From Rhodobacteraceae bacterium Water-Bin34 (GTDB lineage: Bacteria; Pseudomonadota; Alphaproteobacteria; Rhodobacterales; Rhodobacteraceae), in contig FZLS01000013.1 in NCBI GenBank assembly GCA_900197625.1, forward strand, positions 1 to 49,473: a DNA stretch of 49,473 bases. Reading direction: 5' to 3'. The notes under the pieces are model-generated. The model did not search any database, was not told the DNA's origin, and saw nothing but the letters and a program-made list of their open reading frames with translations. Position numbers and translations under genes: made by a program. Shown here piece by piece: positions 24,368-34,342 of the stretch (position 1 is its first letter; every line of letters begins with the position of its first letter).

Positions 24368-27300
24368 GTTAGTGCAATCCCTCTATAATCTTTTACGAAA
24401 GGTGCATTGTGGATATTAGGAGCAAGTAAATCTATTCGTATTGCAAATTTTCTGTATCCAACAAAAGTACCAGCATCGCTAGTATATGTTAACACACCCG
24501 TGTCTTTATTTGCGTCAGCAACTGCATAACGATACTCTCTATAATCTTCAAGATTAGAAGATGATGAGAAGGTTTGTGCACCTTCAATAATTTCTAATTC
24601 AATCCAATCAATAGTATCTTCTGGAGAGCTGTCTTGCGCATGTTGTGGTCTAATATAAACTTTAATCTCAGTACCGGCTGGTCTGTAACCAGTTAAGTAT
24701 AAGTTCAAGTCTTCAGCGTCTAAATCTTCAGCCAACTCAACAGTTTTAGAAATATAACTGGATGTTGTTACTGGATCATCAGTTACTTTAAATTGATATG
24801 CTAGTAAAGTAGATAATTCTAAATCAACAAGAGGTGTTGAAGTAGAGTTAGAAGCATTAGCTATTTCTACGTTAATACTAAATGGTTTTGAATTTACAAA
24901 GTTGTTTGACTTAGAATAAACTACTACACCTTTTTGTGTAAAGTAATTATTGTCGCCGAATTGCATTGGCATATTATAAGTATTAACAACGTTTGCAGGG
25001 TCAGTAAATACACCATTAAGTGTAGTAGTTGATACTGAATCATTTGTTTTTTGTACCAAAGGCTGAACATAACTTAAGTTAATGTTATCAACAGTTCCAA
25101 TAGTACCACTAGTTTCAGAATTAAGTCCTGTTACTGTATCACCGGCTTGGAACTTCTTAGTCATAACTGCAGAACTTTGTTTAATATGAAGTGTAGATGC
25201 AGTATACTTGTTATAATGAGAAACCTTACCTGCTACAACTGGAATACCACTTGCCGTGGCTCCATTGAATGAGCAAGGATGATCTACCGTCATTTGAGTA
25301 GTTGAATCAACACTTACAATTCTAAAGATATCTTCGTCAGTAGCGCCTGAGTTAATTACAAGAATATAATCACCTGCGGCATAATCACTAGTGAAGTCAC
25401 TACCTGATTGTGTAATAATACTTGCACCTTCTGCCATTGATACGCTGTAACCAACATCCATTTGCTTATAAACATATTCGTTATCTTGGAATCTTCCGGT
25501 CCAATCAGACAATGTAAAGAACTCGTGATCATCGTTAGTCATCGAAACTTGACCAGTTGAGGCATTAAAGTCATGTCGATATAAAGTAAATTTAATATCT
25601 TCATCTTGAACTGATTGCCATGCTCTGTTGTTTGTTGATGTGAATAGAACACCATCACCCCAGTCCATAACAACTGGCTGACCATTAGTAGGACCTGCAG
25701 TAAGATCATTACCACCAACTTTAGAAGTAAAGTGTAGGTAATTTGGATCGTTAGCATCTGGCATAATTACAATTGCATATTCTTTTTCAACATCCATTCT
25801 TACCGGAGCATCAAATGTTACTTCAGTAACTGCTGAAGCATCGTCGGATACTGCAACTTCTGAAGGGCTCAGGTGAACTTTAGAGAATGGTAATATAACA
25901 CTCGATGGGTAACCATTGATCACTTCTCGTAACGTGATAGCAACACCGTTGATGTCTGATTTACGTTTGAAGTAAAGATCTACTTTAGATGCGAATACTG
26001 AGTTGGATCCACGACCCATACCTTGTTTAATAAAGAATGTTTGTGCTAATGGATCATCGTCTTCTTGAGTAATACGAGCCGCTAAGTTTCTTGAAGTAGC
26101 TGTATCTTGCGAACCGAAGTCTGGCATTCTTGTAGAAAGAGTAGTCTTAGACTGTGTAATGTTATATGCGTGATAAGTAATTTCACCTTTAGAAGTAGCA
26201 CCAGACTCAATGCTTGAATATTGACTAACGTCAACTGCCGTGAATACTCTATCACCAACAAAGAATTGTCCTTCAGGTATTCTGAATACTGCTCTTAAAA
26301 TACCATTTGCATCTGTTGATATCGCTGCACCAGGACGACCTGATCTTACTATATCTCGCGCTCTTGGTTGAGTTGGAGAACCAGGTGATACATGTGCATT
26401 AACATCAACACCATCAAAGAAGAAGTAGTGCTGAGTATTAGGACGTAAACCGGAAATGAATACTTTAATATCTCTTGATCTCATGAACGGTTGGAACTGA
26501 ACGTTAGTAACAAAGTCACCAACTTTATCTAATCCACCGTCATTTACTGTAAGAGTTGAAATAGTACCTGCTTGTGTTCTTGGCGTAATGGTAGTAGTTG
26601 TACGTGGACCTCTTCGACCATTTCTTCTTGAAACAATAGTTGTTGAAGCACCATCGGTAATTGGACCATCGAAGCTTGTACCAGTAATTGGTATTACTTC
26701 TTGCATATCTTGGAATGCGCCAGCAAGATCAATTTCTAAAGGTACTGGATTAACAACAGTGTCGTGAGCCATATCGTGGCTTGGAGAAATCTCAACGTTA
26801 CCAGTATATTTCCAGAAGTTTGATACGCAGTTTCTAAAGTTTGTAGCGTATGGTTGACCAATTAACTTAATATTAGCATTACGAGCCAAAGAAGCAACCT
26901 CAGCTGCATTAATATCTGGGAAGATACTCGTACCAGTTCCAGTATCATATCTTAAATCTAATGGGAACGTACTGAGTGCAGGAGTAAGAATTTTCTTATC
27001 AAAGTGAATAGCTGCTCTATGATTAGCATCATTCGTATTAGCAATACGTACATCATTCATTGGATCTACGATGTAACCATTCTTAAATCTTGATAAACCG
27101 TTTTCATCTAAAATTAATAGATTTTCTGAGCTTTGCTCTAATTGATTTAAACTGATGTAATATTCAAGACCTTCAATTCTTCTTTCGATCTTTTCGATAT
27201 CTCGCATAGTGTAATTCTTAGTGCCAACTGATTTTACTTGAACAGCTGATGAGAATTTACCTTGCTCTGAAGCTTCTTTTTGAGATAGTGCAGGATAACC

Positions 27301-29736
27301 TGGAACAAATACAGTTGAAACAACTAGTTGATCTTCACTTACTGACGGAGTAATTGGATGCTGGCTTTCTTCGCCTTTAATAAGTTTTGATCTACCGTAT
27401 GAATCAAATACAATTGCATCAACTCGAGAAAGATAACTTTCAACATCAGAAGTAATTGCTGATTTTAAAGCTGGTACTAGGAAGTCACCAGTGAATGTAG
27501 CAACATTAGTTACAGAAGTTGCTGGGATTCCAGCCGAAGAAATACTTACATCAGTATACTCTACGTTAGCATCTTTATCAGCGTATGGTCTAAAGTCAAT
27601 ACAATTTCTTAATTGATATAAATTGCCATTAGTACCTTCGTAAGTATCGATATCAGAAGATCTTACAAAACCTGAAGGTAATACAGCAGATTCATCGTCA
27701 ACAGGATAACTGTCTATTGTAAAGAAGTGAGAGCCTTGTGAAGTATTGCGTTCGTAACAACCGAGTTTAACAACTAATTGCTGACCATTTTGTGGTTGTG
27801 GACGACCTGCGATATATTCAAGATACGCAATATCATAGTAATGATCGGTTTGACCTGTGTGTAATTTAAAGCTATCGGTAAAATCTGTTCCGCCAGGACC
27901 TGTGTCGATGCTTACAATTTTATATACATCAGGGAATCCTAAGCTATACTTTGGAGTATTAGAAGCATAATTAATTTTAACATATACTTCTTTTGCCGTT
28001 TTAGGATGTGGTTCTGCGTTTGTTAATCTCTTGTTGAAATATACAACTGCGCCAGGAGATGAAACGCCTGGATCCAACGCAATAGTCATTACTGAATTGT
28101 TTAATGTTTTGGTAACACTTACAACATTGATTCGTGTATTGGTTGTATCTATTACAATCATGTCGTCTTGGTGAACTGCAAAGTCTTCGTCAACTCCGGC
28201 ATTAAGTACAATTTCATCGCTATTAACGGTAACAGATGAGTTTGCTCTTACAGGAATAACAACATCATCTAACGATTTAATATATGGTGTACCTGTATCG
28301 AATACTACCGGCGTCTTAGTAATTTCTTTTACTTTATCATTTGCAGCAACTGTGATCTCGCCACCTGATCCAATTACTTTTTCAACTTCACTGAATGAAT
28401 TTGGAGCAGTCATTTTAACACCACACAAATAAAGTCTTGTAGGTGTCATGTTCTTAACGTAACCAGAACCGATTGTACCATTTACTGAATTTTTAAGCTG
28501 CACTGTTGCGTAGTTAGTATCAACTGTACCAGAAATTGCTACAACATCTACGTAACCACCGTAATCAATTGAAGTTGCTTGGTTTTGTTGAATAGTAGTA
28601 TTGGCTACTTGATCAATTTGGAAATCTACTTTACCACCATTTTCTACTCGGAAACCTTTGATATATGCAGTACCCTTACCGACAAGAGCAGTAAGCTGAT
28701 CGTTTCTACGATCCATATCAACTTTAAAACTGTCTAGAATATAGTTACCCGATTCTTCGTATGTTCTTTTTGCCATTTCATCAGCAATAGAATTAAACTG
28801 AGCAACGTCACGTAATGTAACTGCTGAACCATTTTGATAACGAATAAGAGTAAAGAATACTGGATCAACGTCAGCAGTCGCCGTAGTTTTAACTACAAGC
28901 GTTGGTATCATTTGAAGTCTGTCAGCACCTGGTGCATTGAAGTTATTTGAACCAAGAGCATTATCATATAATGATGAATCTTGTAAAGAACTTACTAGTG
29001 ATTCAGTAACTTCGTAACCAACTGATAAATCATCGGGTTGATCGCTGTATTTTGATACGACTAATGTTTGATCTTTTGTAAATAAGAAATGGCCTTTCTG
29101 GAAAACAACACCGGCTGATGCTCTAATACCGAATGATTTGCCAGCAGGGTTTGTTTGTAATGTTACGTTGATTTGCCAATCTTCTGCAGAAGCACCATCA
29201 CCACCTTCTTGTAATGAATCGACTAAAACCGAACCATTATAAACATATTTCGTAATTGTTAATGCTTCACCAGCTTGGAATCTTTGAATTGAACCGTTTG
29301 TATTCAAATAGTTAATAAAGAAAGTATTAAGATCAGGTGGACGTGTTTCAAATCCGCGCTCGGCAGCAATGATATTTGCTTTGAGGCCAGCAGCGTTCTT
29401 AATTTCGTAAACAACATCTACTTCTGTTTCTGCACCTTCGATGATGGCTGTACTTGGACCAGATACATATGATGATACATCAAAACCAGTTTTATCTGTT
29501 AGCTTTACGAATTCCAATCCGTTAAGATTAGTAAAGTTACAACCTTTGATAACAGTACCTTCCTGGTAGATATTATCTCCGAATTGCTCTACTTGGTTTT
29601 GAAGAATCGTTTGAAGTTGAGTCAGCTCTCGTGCTTGTACCGCATAAGCTGGCTTAAACAGAATCTTATAGAACTGCTTTTCGACATCGAAGTCATCAAA
29701 ATATGGTGCAATATTTAAATTTGTATTAATAGGCAT
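24364..29736 (-). CDS. 1790-aa DUF4815-type baseplate/virion protein
   Basis: The N-terminus carries the DUF4815 signature of marine T4-like and other large phage structural proteins: NLNIAPYFDDFDVEKQFYKI, then FKPAYAVQARELTQLQTI and QVEQFGDNIYQEGTV. The first 700 or so residues alternate beta domains and helices (ERRIEGLEYYISLNQLEQ near 840 is a clear coiled coil). Later regions hold DDPLAQTFFIKQGMGRGSNS and VFASKVDLYFKRKSDINGVA, typical of a distal beta-sandwich, and a C-terminal jelly-roll-like end. An AAGGAAA Shine-Dalgarno precedes the ATG. It lies just after gp8, which suggests a peripheral baseplate component filling the place of T4 gp9/gp10/gp11-type connectors. That role is inferred; the family itself has no established biochemical function. 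Confidence 0.85.
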   Translation of the reverse strand: MPINTNLNIAPYFDDFDVEKQFYKILFKPAYAVQARELTQLQTILQNQVEQFGDNIYQEGTVIKGCNFTNLNGLEFVKLTDKTGFDVSSYVSGPSTAIIEGAETEVDVVYEIKNAAGLKANIIAAERGFETRPPDLNTFFINYLNTNGSIQRFQAGEALTITKYVYNGSVLVDSLQEGGDGASAEDWQINVTLQTNPAGKSFGIRASAGVVFQKGHFLFTKDQTLVVSKYSDQPDDLSVGYEVTESLVSSLQDSSLYDNALGSNNFNAPGADRLQMIPTLVVKTTATADVDPVFFTLIRYQNGSAVTLRDVAQFNSIADEMAKRTYEESGNYILDSFKVDMDRRNDQLTALVGKGTAYIKGFRVENGGKVDFQIDQVANTTIQQNQATSIDYGGYVDVVAISGTVDTNYATVQLKNSVNGTIGSGYVKNMTPTRLYLCGVKMTAPNSFSEVEKVIGSGGEITVAANDKVKEITKTPVVFDTGTPYIKSLDDVVIPVRANSSVTVNSDEIVLNAGVDEDFAVHQDDMIVIDTTNTRINVVSVTKTLNNSVMTIALDPGVSSPGAVVYFNKRLTNAEPHPKTAKEVYVKINYASNTPKYSLGFPDVYKIVSIDTGPGGTDFTDSFKLHTGQTDHYYDIAYLEYIAGRPQPQNGQQLVVKLGCYERNTSQGSHFFTIDSYPVDDESAVLPSGFVRSSDIDTYEGTNGNLYQLRNCIDFRPYADKDANVEYTDVSISSAGIPATSVTNVATFTGDFLVPALKSAITSDVESYLSRVDAIVFDSYGRSKLIKGEESQHPITPSVSEDQLVVSTVFVPGYPALSQKEASEQGKFSSAVQVKSVGTKNYTMRDIEKIERRIEGLEYYISLNQLEQSSENLLILDENGLSRFKNGYIVDPMNDVRIANTNDANHRAAIHFDKKILTPALSTFPLDLRYDTGTGTSIFPDINAAEVASLARNANIKLIGQPYATNFRNCVSNFWKYTGNVEISPSHDMAHDTVVNPVPLEIDLAGAFQDMQEVIPITGTSFDGPITDGASTTIVSRRNGRRGPRTTTTITPRTQAGTISTLTVNDGGLDKVGDFVTNVQFQPFMRSRDIKVFISGLRPNTQHYFFFDGVDVNAHVSPGSPTQPRARDIVRSGRPGAAISTDANGILRAVFRIPEGQFFVGDRVFTAVDVSQYSSIESGATSKGEITYHAYNITQSKTTLSTRMPDFGSQDTATSRNLAARITQEDDDPLAQTFFIKQGMGRGSNSVFASKVDLYFKRKSDINGVAITLREVINGYPSSVILPFSKVHLSPSEVAVSDDASAVTEVTFDAPVRMDVEKEYAIVIMPDANDPNYLHFTSKVGGNDLTAGPTNGQPVVMDWGDGVLFTSTNNRAWQSVQDEDIKFTLYRHDFNASTGQVSMTNDDHEFFTLSDWTGRFQDNEYVYKQMDVGYSVSMAEGASIITQSGSDFTSDYAAGDYILVINSGATDEDIFRIVSVDSTTQMTVDHPCSFNGATASGIPVVAGKVSHYNKYTASTLHIKQSSAVMTKKFQAGDTVTGLNSETSGTIGTVDNINLSYVQPLVQKTNDSVSTTTLNGVFTDPANVVNTYNMPMQFGDNNYFTQKGVVVYSKSNNFVNSKPFSINVEIANASNSTSTPLVDLELSTLLAYQFKVTDDPVTTSSYISKTVELAEDLDAEDLNLYLTGYRPAGTEIKVYIRPQHAQDSSPEDTIDWIELEIIEGAQTFSSSSNLEDYREYRYAVADANKDTGVLTYTSDAGTFVGYRKFAIRIDLLAPNIHNAPFVKDYRGIALT

Positions 29737-29750
29737 CTATTTGAGTTTCC

Positions 29751-31400
29751 TTAAAATTCTAAGACCAACTTATATTCTTCTCTTGAAGAATCTTCTCTTT
29801 CTAGAGGGAAGAAGTCTTCCATGAAGTATACCGTTCCGGATCTTTGAGTATATCTTGATTCAATAACATTATTAGCTACTGGTGTATTTATCTTTATTCT
29901 TTGTCCTGTCGCACTAATTAGATCTTTACTATAATCCAACGAAATGTCGTTATTAGATGTATTTATCTGCGGTCCCATGTAGTCACAGAGAAATACTGTA
30001 TTTGAACTTGCTACGACTTCATGTACTCTAGCACTAAAATCTACTTGGCCTTCTAAATCTGTTTGAGTAATAATATCATCTATTTCGAACTTTGCGAAAT
30101 CATCAGATATAATTTCTATTCTATTATCAAATACATCAGGCGATGCAGTATTCGCTGTTTCAGGATCTTCAGTAAATACTGGATTCTTTACTAATCCAAT
30201 AGCTGAATAAGTATTAGTGGCTCCAATTTGATTATTATCTGTTTCTGTAATATAAGCATACACCATTACGTTTCGGCAGTGCATCTCATCAATTAAATTA
30301 AAGTTGTGATAACCTTCAGGCGAAAGAACAGGTCTTAGTCTTGCTCTTATATCTACTGTATTTTCTTCATCAGGTTCCCAATCAAAGTTAGGGTCAAGAA
30401 CAGTTGCTGTTGCGTTATTATAGTTTTTACCTGGCTCTAATACTTCGATATTAGTAATTGAACCATCTACAATTCTTGGAATAGCAACAGCGCCGGTGCC
30501 ATCACCCTGAATTTGAACTGTTGGTAATATTTTAATGCCTGAGTTAATAGTAACCCCATCACCTTTTGGATCACCAATACATTTTACTCGTAATCTACGA
30601 GCAGAACCGTCGTATAAAGAACTTTCAACAACGTAAGTATAAGAAACACCGTTTGGTGTAGTTATAAAAATAGACATGCCTGAGTAATAGTTAGTAATCT
30701 CACTAGGATCTGTAGCAAGAATTATAAGTGTTCCATCGTTTTGAGGAACACCTGCAACAACACCGTTGGCTAATTCAGGATAACCTGTGTTATCAAGATA
30801 ATTTTCTACAAATATATCTGAGATCTCTGAACCCGTAATTACGTTATTAGCATCACCTTCTGGATCAGGATTAATTTCAAACGTACCATTCAGCGGGATA
30901 TAACCGGCTGCATTATACGCTTCAAATTCTTGCTCTGTTAAATAATACATGAACTTCCAAACATAACCGTCTGGCATTCTGTAAATTTGTTGTTCTGTTG
31001 TAGGATTAAAGTTTGGTGGAACGGTTGATTTACCACCATTGTTATTAGATAAACATTTATAAATTCTATAGTCACCGGAATCGTTATTCGTTGGACCTAC
31101 TACGGAATAAAAGTTTGTTCCTTCTAAATCAATTTGATCGTCATATTGCGTATATGTCGCATCTTTTTGCCAAGGATAATATCTGATCATGAATTTAATA
31201 TCACTTTCAAACACTTGCTTACCAAAAAGAATCCCTTCTTTAAAATCCATTTTAGAGTTCAAAGAGTTAACGGCAGACTTTCTGTTCAACACGCCAGTGA
31301 CGGTTGAAGAAATCATGAAGTAGAACTCGTTATCTAGAAGTTCTTGATAGAACTGTCTAGTAGTATCGGACTTCATTTTAGTTGTTAAAATTTTTGCCAT
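29751..31400 (-). CDS. gp8: Baseplate wedge protein gp8-like
   Basis: At 549 aa it is longer than T4 gp8 (334 aa), but conserved positions agree: an N-terminal TTKMKSDTTRQFYQELL helix (compare T4 SKFRTEKMLNFYNSI), a central YRIYKCLSNNNGGKST then MPDGYVWKFMYYLTEQE (T4 DGYVWEYLFEI), and a C-terminal SGTVYFMEDFFPLEREDSSR leading to YKLVLEF (T4 SGEMIYMENRPPI then NILFTF). In T4 gp8 is a wedge subunit that joins gp10, gp7 and gp6. The extra length lies in the middle (about 190-420), with several beta-rich insertions. It is first in the unit led by the late promoter at 31425-31432; AGGGTAAAG precedes the ATG. Confidence 0.85.
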   Translation of the reverse strand: MAKILTTKMKSDTTRQFYQELLDNEFYFMISSTVTGVLNRKSAVNSLNSKMDFKEGILFGKQVFESDIKFMIRYYPWQKDATYTQYDDQIDLEGTNFYSVVGPTNNDSGDYRIYKCLSNNNGGKSTVPPNFNPTTEQQIYRMPDGYVWKFMYYLTEQEFEAYNAAGYIPLNGTFEINPDPEGDANNVITGSEISDIFVENYLDNTGYPELANGVVAGVPQNDGTLIILATDPSEITNYYSGMSIFITTPNGVSYTYVVESSLYDGSARRLRVKCIGDPKGDGVTINSGIKILPTVQIQGDGTGAVAIPRIVDGSITNIEVLEPGKNYNNATATVLDPNFDWEPDEENTVDIRARLRPVLSPEGYHNFNLIDEMHCRNVMVYAYITETDNNQIGATNTYSAIGLVKNPVFTEDPETANTASPDVFDNRIEIISDDFAKFEIDDIITQTDLEGQVDFSARVHEVVASSNTVFLCDYMGPQINTSNNDISLDYSKDLISATGQRIKINTPVANNVIESRYTQRSGTVYFMEDFFPLEREDSSREEYKLVLEF

Positions 31401-31424
31401 TTCACTTTACCCTAGCTTTTGTAA

Positions 31425-31432
31425 TATTTATA
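31425..31432 (-). promoter_or_regulatory. T4-type late promoter TATAAATA
   Basis: A perfect TATAAATA on the minus strand lies in the 39-nt gap between the subtilase and gp8 genes. The predicted start is near 31419, 19 nt before the gp8 ATG. It would drive gp8, the DUF4815 gene and the small genes down to the ParB-like gene. Confidence 0.8.
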
Positions 31433-31439
31433 AACAATT

Positions 31440-33122
31440 TTAGCCTCTTCTGCGAATACGTTGTCTTGGATAACAAACACCGGCCGTAGTTCTTTCTCTA
31501 AAATTTCTTCTTGGGAAGTTGTTCCCGCTTACTTGTCTTTGATTATACCAGCGAGCTATTTTATTTGGACCGCCTTGAAGACTTTCGACTTCCATAGGAT
31601 CATCGAGATCAGTGTCAGTCATTTCGTCTTCAGTTGAATTATTTATTAGATAATTCAAAGCTTGGTACTGGTTCATGTTAGGCCAGTGTTCTACCAAAAC
31701 TGCTAATAGACCACAAACTTGTGGAGCTGCCATACTAGTTCCTTGATACTTTCCTAATTGATATGCACCATTTCTAGGGTCAGCCTGACCTCCAGTTAAC
31801 ATTGAACTAATTATACCTTCACCAGCAGCATATACAGTTATTTTGTTTCCACAATTACTAAACTCAGCTTTTGCTTCATCAACATCATTTGATAACGCGC
31901 CAACAGTTATTTGATTTATATAACCAGACTGCGCACCACTGCCTCTATGAATATAGAAATCAAAATCGACAAACTGTCCTGGTAATACTTCGTATTGACA
32001 CCGTGCAAGATTGTTGTAATCTTGATCGCCTGGCAGTACTATTTTCCAATAGTCGTTGCCACCAGATCCTGTGCTAATAATACCATCATCGTGTGCATCT
32101 TGTATATCTGAGAATCTCGTAGAGAAAAATATTGGCATTTTCATACTGGCGTTTGTGCCATTAACATAACAACCGCGTGCTTGCAATTCTGCTACTGTTA
32201 ATTCTCTGCCAGGATCGAAAAGCTGCCCACGATAAGTGAATCTTTCAAGAAGACCAAAGCCAGCACTTAGTGTCGCGTGTCCTGGCCTAATGGTAGAATT
32301 ATAACTGTGATTTGTAACTGTAGGGTTGCGCCTACCAGTTTCAGGATTAATTGGTTTAGAATTATGCCATGCTCTTATAAAATCCCAGACTAATCCACCA
32401 CTACCTAACGCGCCATTTGGTCCATTGCCATATGGATAAATGTTATATATGTTTGCTTCTCTTGCCCAACCTTGCGTGTTACCAGCAACAGTTCCGGCGA
32501 CATGCATACCGTGATTATTTTGTTCGACGTTTGATGGATCGGTATAGCTGCCGTTGGTTTCGTATAAGTAGGTTCCAGCATTTGCACCTGTTACTTGCTG
32601 ATTTAAAGAAAACCAGTTAAATTGTACTACGCGAGATCCCCCAGTACCATCAGCATTAACAGCAAACTCTGGGCAATCCGGATCAATGTGGCCATCAACA
32701 ATTACGACATCAACGTGTTTGCCTGAAGCGGTAATAGTAAGCTCATCATTAATATTAGTTACACCATCAGCACCCCAATTATTTCTATTGAGTTCTTCGC
32801 TGTGTCTAAGCAATCCCCAGTTTGTATCAGTAACATCTGCGAACCAGTCTTTAGAAAACTTTTCATCTATTTGATAACCCGCAGGTTCATCTAATGTATC
32901 AAGAACAGCTAAAACAACAGCTGATACTCGATCATCTTGCTCAAGCAACTCTACCTCATCGGGAGTTAGCATATAATGGGTGTTACGACTAATTAGTCTT
33001 TTATTGGTTACATCAACTGCTCGGTCTGGAATGAATAAATCACCACCTTCGGTTTCCATGTCTTCATAGAAAGATTCAAGATCTTCCTTATTATGAAGTG
33101 CGACGATATATTCTAGTTGCAT
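31440..33122 (-). CDS. Subtilisin-family (S8) serine protease, 560 aa
   Basis: Residues of about 1-75 look like an I9-type propeptide (EYIVALHNKEDLESFYEDM, then NTHYMLTPDEVELLEQDDRV). The subtilase domain follows with a complete catalytic set: D143 in VVIVDGHID, H204 in NNHGMHVAGTVAG, oxyanion N356 in STGSGGND and S463 in QGTSMAAPQVCG. Two further family landmarks are INQITVGALSN and KITVYAAGEG. There is no signal peptide or membrane anchor. The C-terminus is short and basic (NFRERTTAGVCYPRQRIRRR). The gene is within a tail operon, 3 nt after a fibre-like gene, so the enzyme is probably made late and possibly packed in the virion. It could process a structural protein or act on the host envelope. 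All catalytic residues are present, so activity is expected. Confidence 0.9.
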   Translation of the reverse strand: MQLEYIVALHNKEDLESFYEDMETEGGDLFIPDRAVDVTNKRLISRNTHYMLTPDEVELLEQDDRVSAVVLAVLDTLDEPAGYQIDEKFSKDWFADVTDTNWGLLRHSEELNRNNWGADGVTNINDELTITASGKHVDVVIVDGHIDPDCPEFAVNADGTGGSRVVQFNWFSLNQQVTGANAGTYLYETNGSYTDPSNVEQNNHGMHVAGTVAGNTQGWAREANIYNIYPYGNGPNGALGSGGLVWDFIRAWHNSKPINPETGRRNPTVTNHSYNSTIRPGHATLSAGFGLLERFTYRGQLFDPGRELTVAELQARGCYVNGTNASMKMPIFFSTRFSDIQDAHDDGIISTGSGGNDYWKIVLPGDQDYNNLARCQYEVLPGQFVDFDFYIHRGSGAQSGYINQITVGALSNDVDEAKAEFSNCGNKITVYAAGEGIISSMLTGGQADPRNGAYQLGKYQGTSMAAPQVCGLLAVLVEHWPNMNQYQALNYLINNSTEDEMTDTDLDDPMEVESLQGGPNKIARWYNQRQVSGNNFPRRNFRERTTAGVCYPRQRIRRRG

Positions 33123-33125
33123 GTC

Positions 33126-34295
33126 TTACGCCTCTAACTGTAGAATATTAAGTGATACCGCGATAGCATTTGAGCCCGAAGCTTTACTCTCTACTTTAAC
33201 TGGAATATTTGTAGTTGGGGTGCTTTCTAAATTAAAACCAGTAATTCCTGGAGAAACTATTACAGTTTCCGCGCCTGTTGTAATTACTTCAGCAATAACA
33301 CCTGCGTCTGGTAGAGGATCAGTAAATTCGGTTCTTGTAGCATCAGCTACGCGAGAAGCGCCATTAGCGTAAATTGTTACCCAAGCTGCGTGACTTGTAG
33401 TGATTGATAATAATGAATAAGTTTTAAATCCTGTAATGTCTAGGTTTGTAGCAACGCCGTTTGCAATTGAAGCAGTTGTACCGTTTGCAACAGTTCTTGA
33501 TTGAAGACTACTACCACCGCCACCAGCACCTGCGTTTGCAAGTTCTTGCCAAGAGCCAGAGTGAGCAAAGTATGCTTTACCAGTACTGTGTACGTGTGCA
33601 AACATTCCGTGATATGTTGAAGCATCTGGTAAATCAGACAATAGTGAATACACGTTACCGAATAATACTTTGTTTCCGCCCATATCTAAATCAGCACCAG
33701 TAACAGCGCTAATAGCGTCAGCGTCTGTATATGATGCACCTGAGCCAGCTTGCTCTACCCACTCATAATCAGTTCCACTCCAAGAAAGGATATATCCTGT
33801 TGCTGGAGCAACTGCAGAATTTAAATGTGTATCAACGTCAGCATCACCATATGCGCCACCAGTAATATCGCTTAAAAGAGCATATGTGCCACCAGTACCA
33901 GGTGGAAGAGTGTGTCCATTAAGTGTAGTACCAATTTGTGCTGATGTACCAACATCTAGTGTTGAAACTGTTGCGAAGTTGTTAGCACTCACTGTTCCAA
34001 AGGTATTAATATCAAATGTTTGACCATCTAAGTTGCCGCCCAACTGAGGAGAAGTGTCTTGCACGATATCAGTAAGAAAGTCTCCACTACCTGAAGTGAA
34101 TGAGAAATTACCACTGCCGTCAGTTTGAAGAAACATTCCGGGTGAGCCATCAGAAATAGGACTGTCCGGAAGACTCAATAAACCAATTTCGTACAACTCA
34201 TCAAAGTTGTCGTTAGTCTTAGACATGGCCGTGCGTATAGGATCGCCCGTTCCGTCGTTGGCTTCCTCGCCTATGTTAATTATTTTCTTAGCCAT
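33126..34295 (-). CDS. 389-aa fibre/whisker-like structural protein
   Basis: The N-terminus KKIINIGEEANDGTGDPIRT, followed by AMSKTNDNFDELYE, is the classical trimerising attachment motif of T4-superfamily fibres and baseplate pins (gp10/gp12-like N-termini). The rest is glycine- and serine-rich shaft (SPQLGGNLDGQTFDINTFG, GYILSWSGTDYEWVEQAG) with a GTYHGMFAHVHSTGKAYFAH-like strand near residue 215. The C-terminal part from about 270 (TVANGTTASIANGVATNLDI...SITTSHAAWVTIYANGAS) is a compact beta domain seen in many phage virion proteins. It starts 34 nt downstream of the candidate promoter at 34329-34336 and leads into the subtilase gene 3 nt later. Confidence 0.8.
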   Translation of the reverse strand: MAKKIINIGEEANDGTGDPIRTAMSKTNDNFDELYEIGLLSLPDSPISDGSPGMFLQTDGSGNFSFTSGSGDFLTDIVQDTSPQLGGNLDGQTFDINTFGTVSANNFATVSTLDVGTSAQIGTTLNGHTLPPGTGGTYALLSDITGGAYGDADVDTHLNSAVAPATGYILSWSGTDYEWVEQAGSGASYTDADAISAVTGADLDMGGNKVLFGNVYSLLSDLPDASTYHGMFAHVHSTGKAYFAHSGSWQELANAGAGGGGSSLQSRTVANGTTASIANGVATNLDITGFKTYSLLSITTSHAAWVTIYANGASRVADATRTEFTDPLPDAGVIAEVITTGAETVIVSPGITGFNLESTPTTNIPVKVESKASGSNAIAVSLNILQLEA

Positions 34296-34328
34296 GATTA
34301 CTCCTAAAGTTTTATAGCTTTAATTTGT

Positions 34329-34336
34329 TATTTATT
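34329..34336 (-). promoter_or_regulatory. Candidate T4-type late promoter (AATAAATA)
   Basis: AATAAATA on the minus strand differs from TATAAATA only at the first base, a position that varies in marine T4-like late promoters. It lies in the 47-nt gap after the 777-aa gene. The predicted start near 34323 leaves about 28 nt to the fibre ATG, like the other late promoters here. Confidence is lower because of the mismatch. Confidence 0.55.
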
Positions 34337-34342
34337 TAACTA

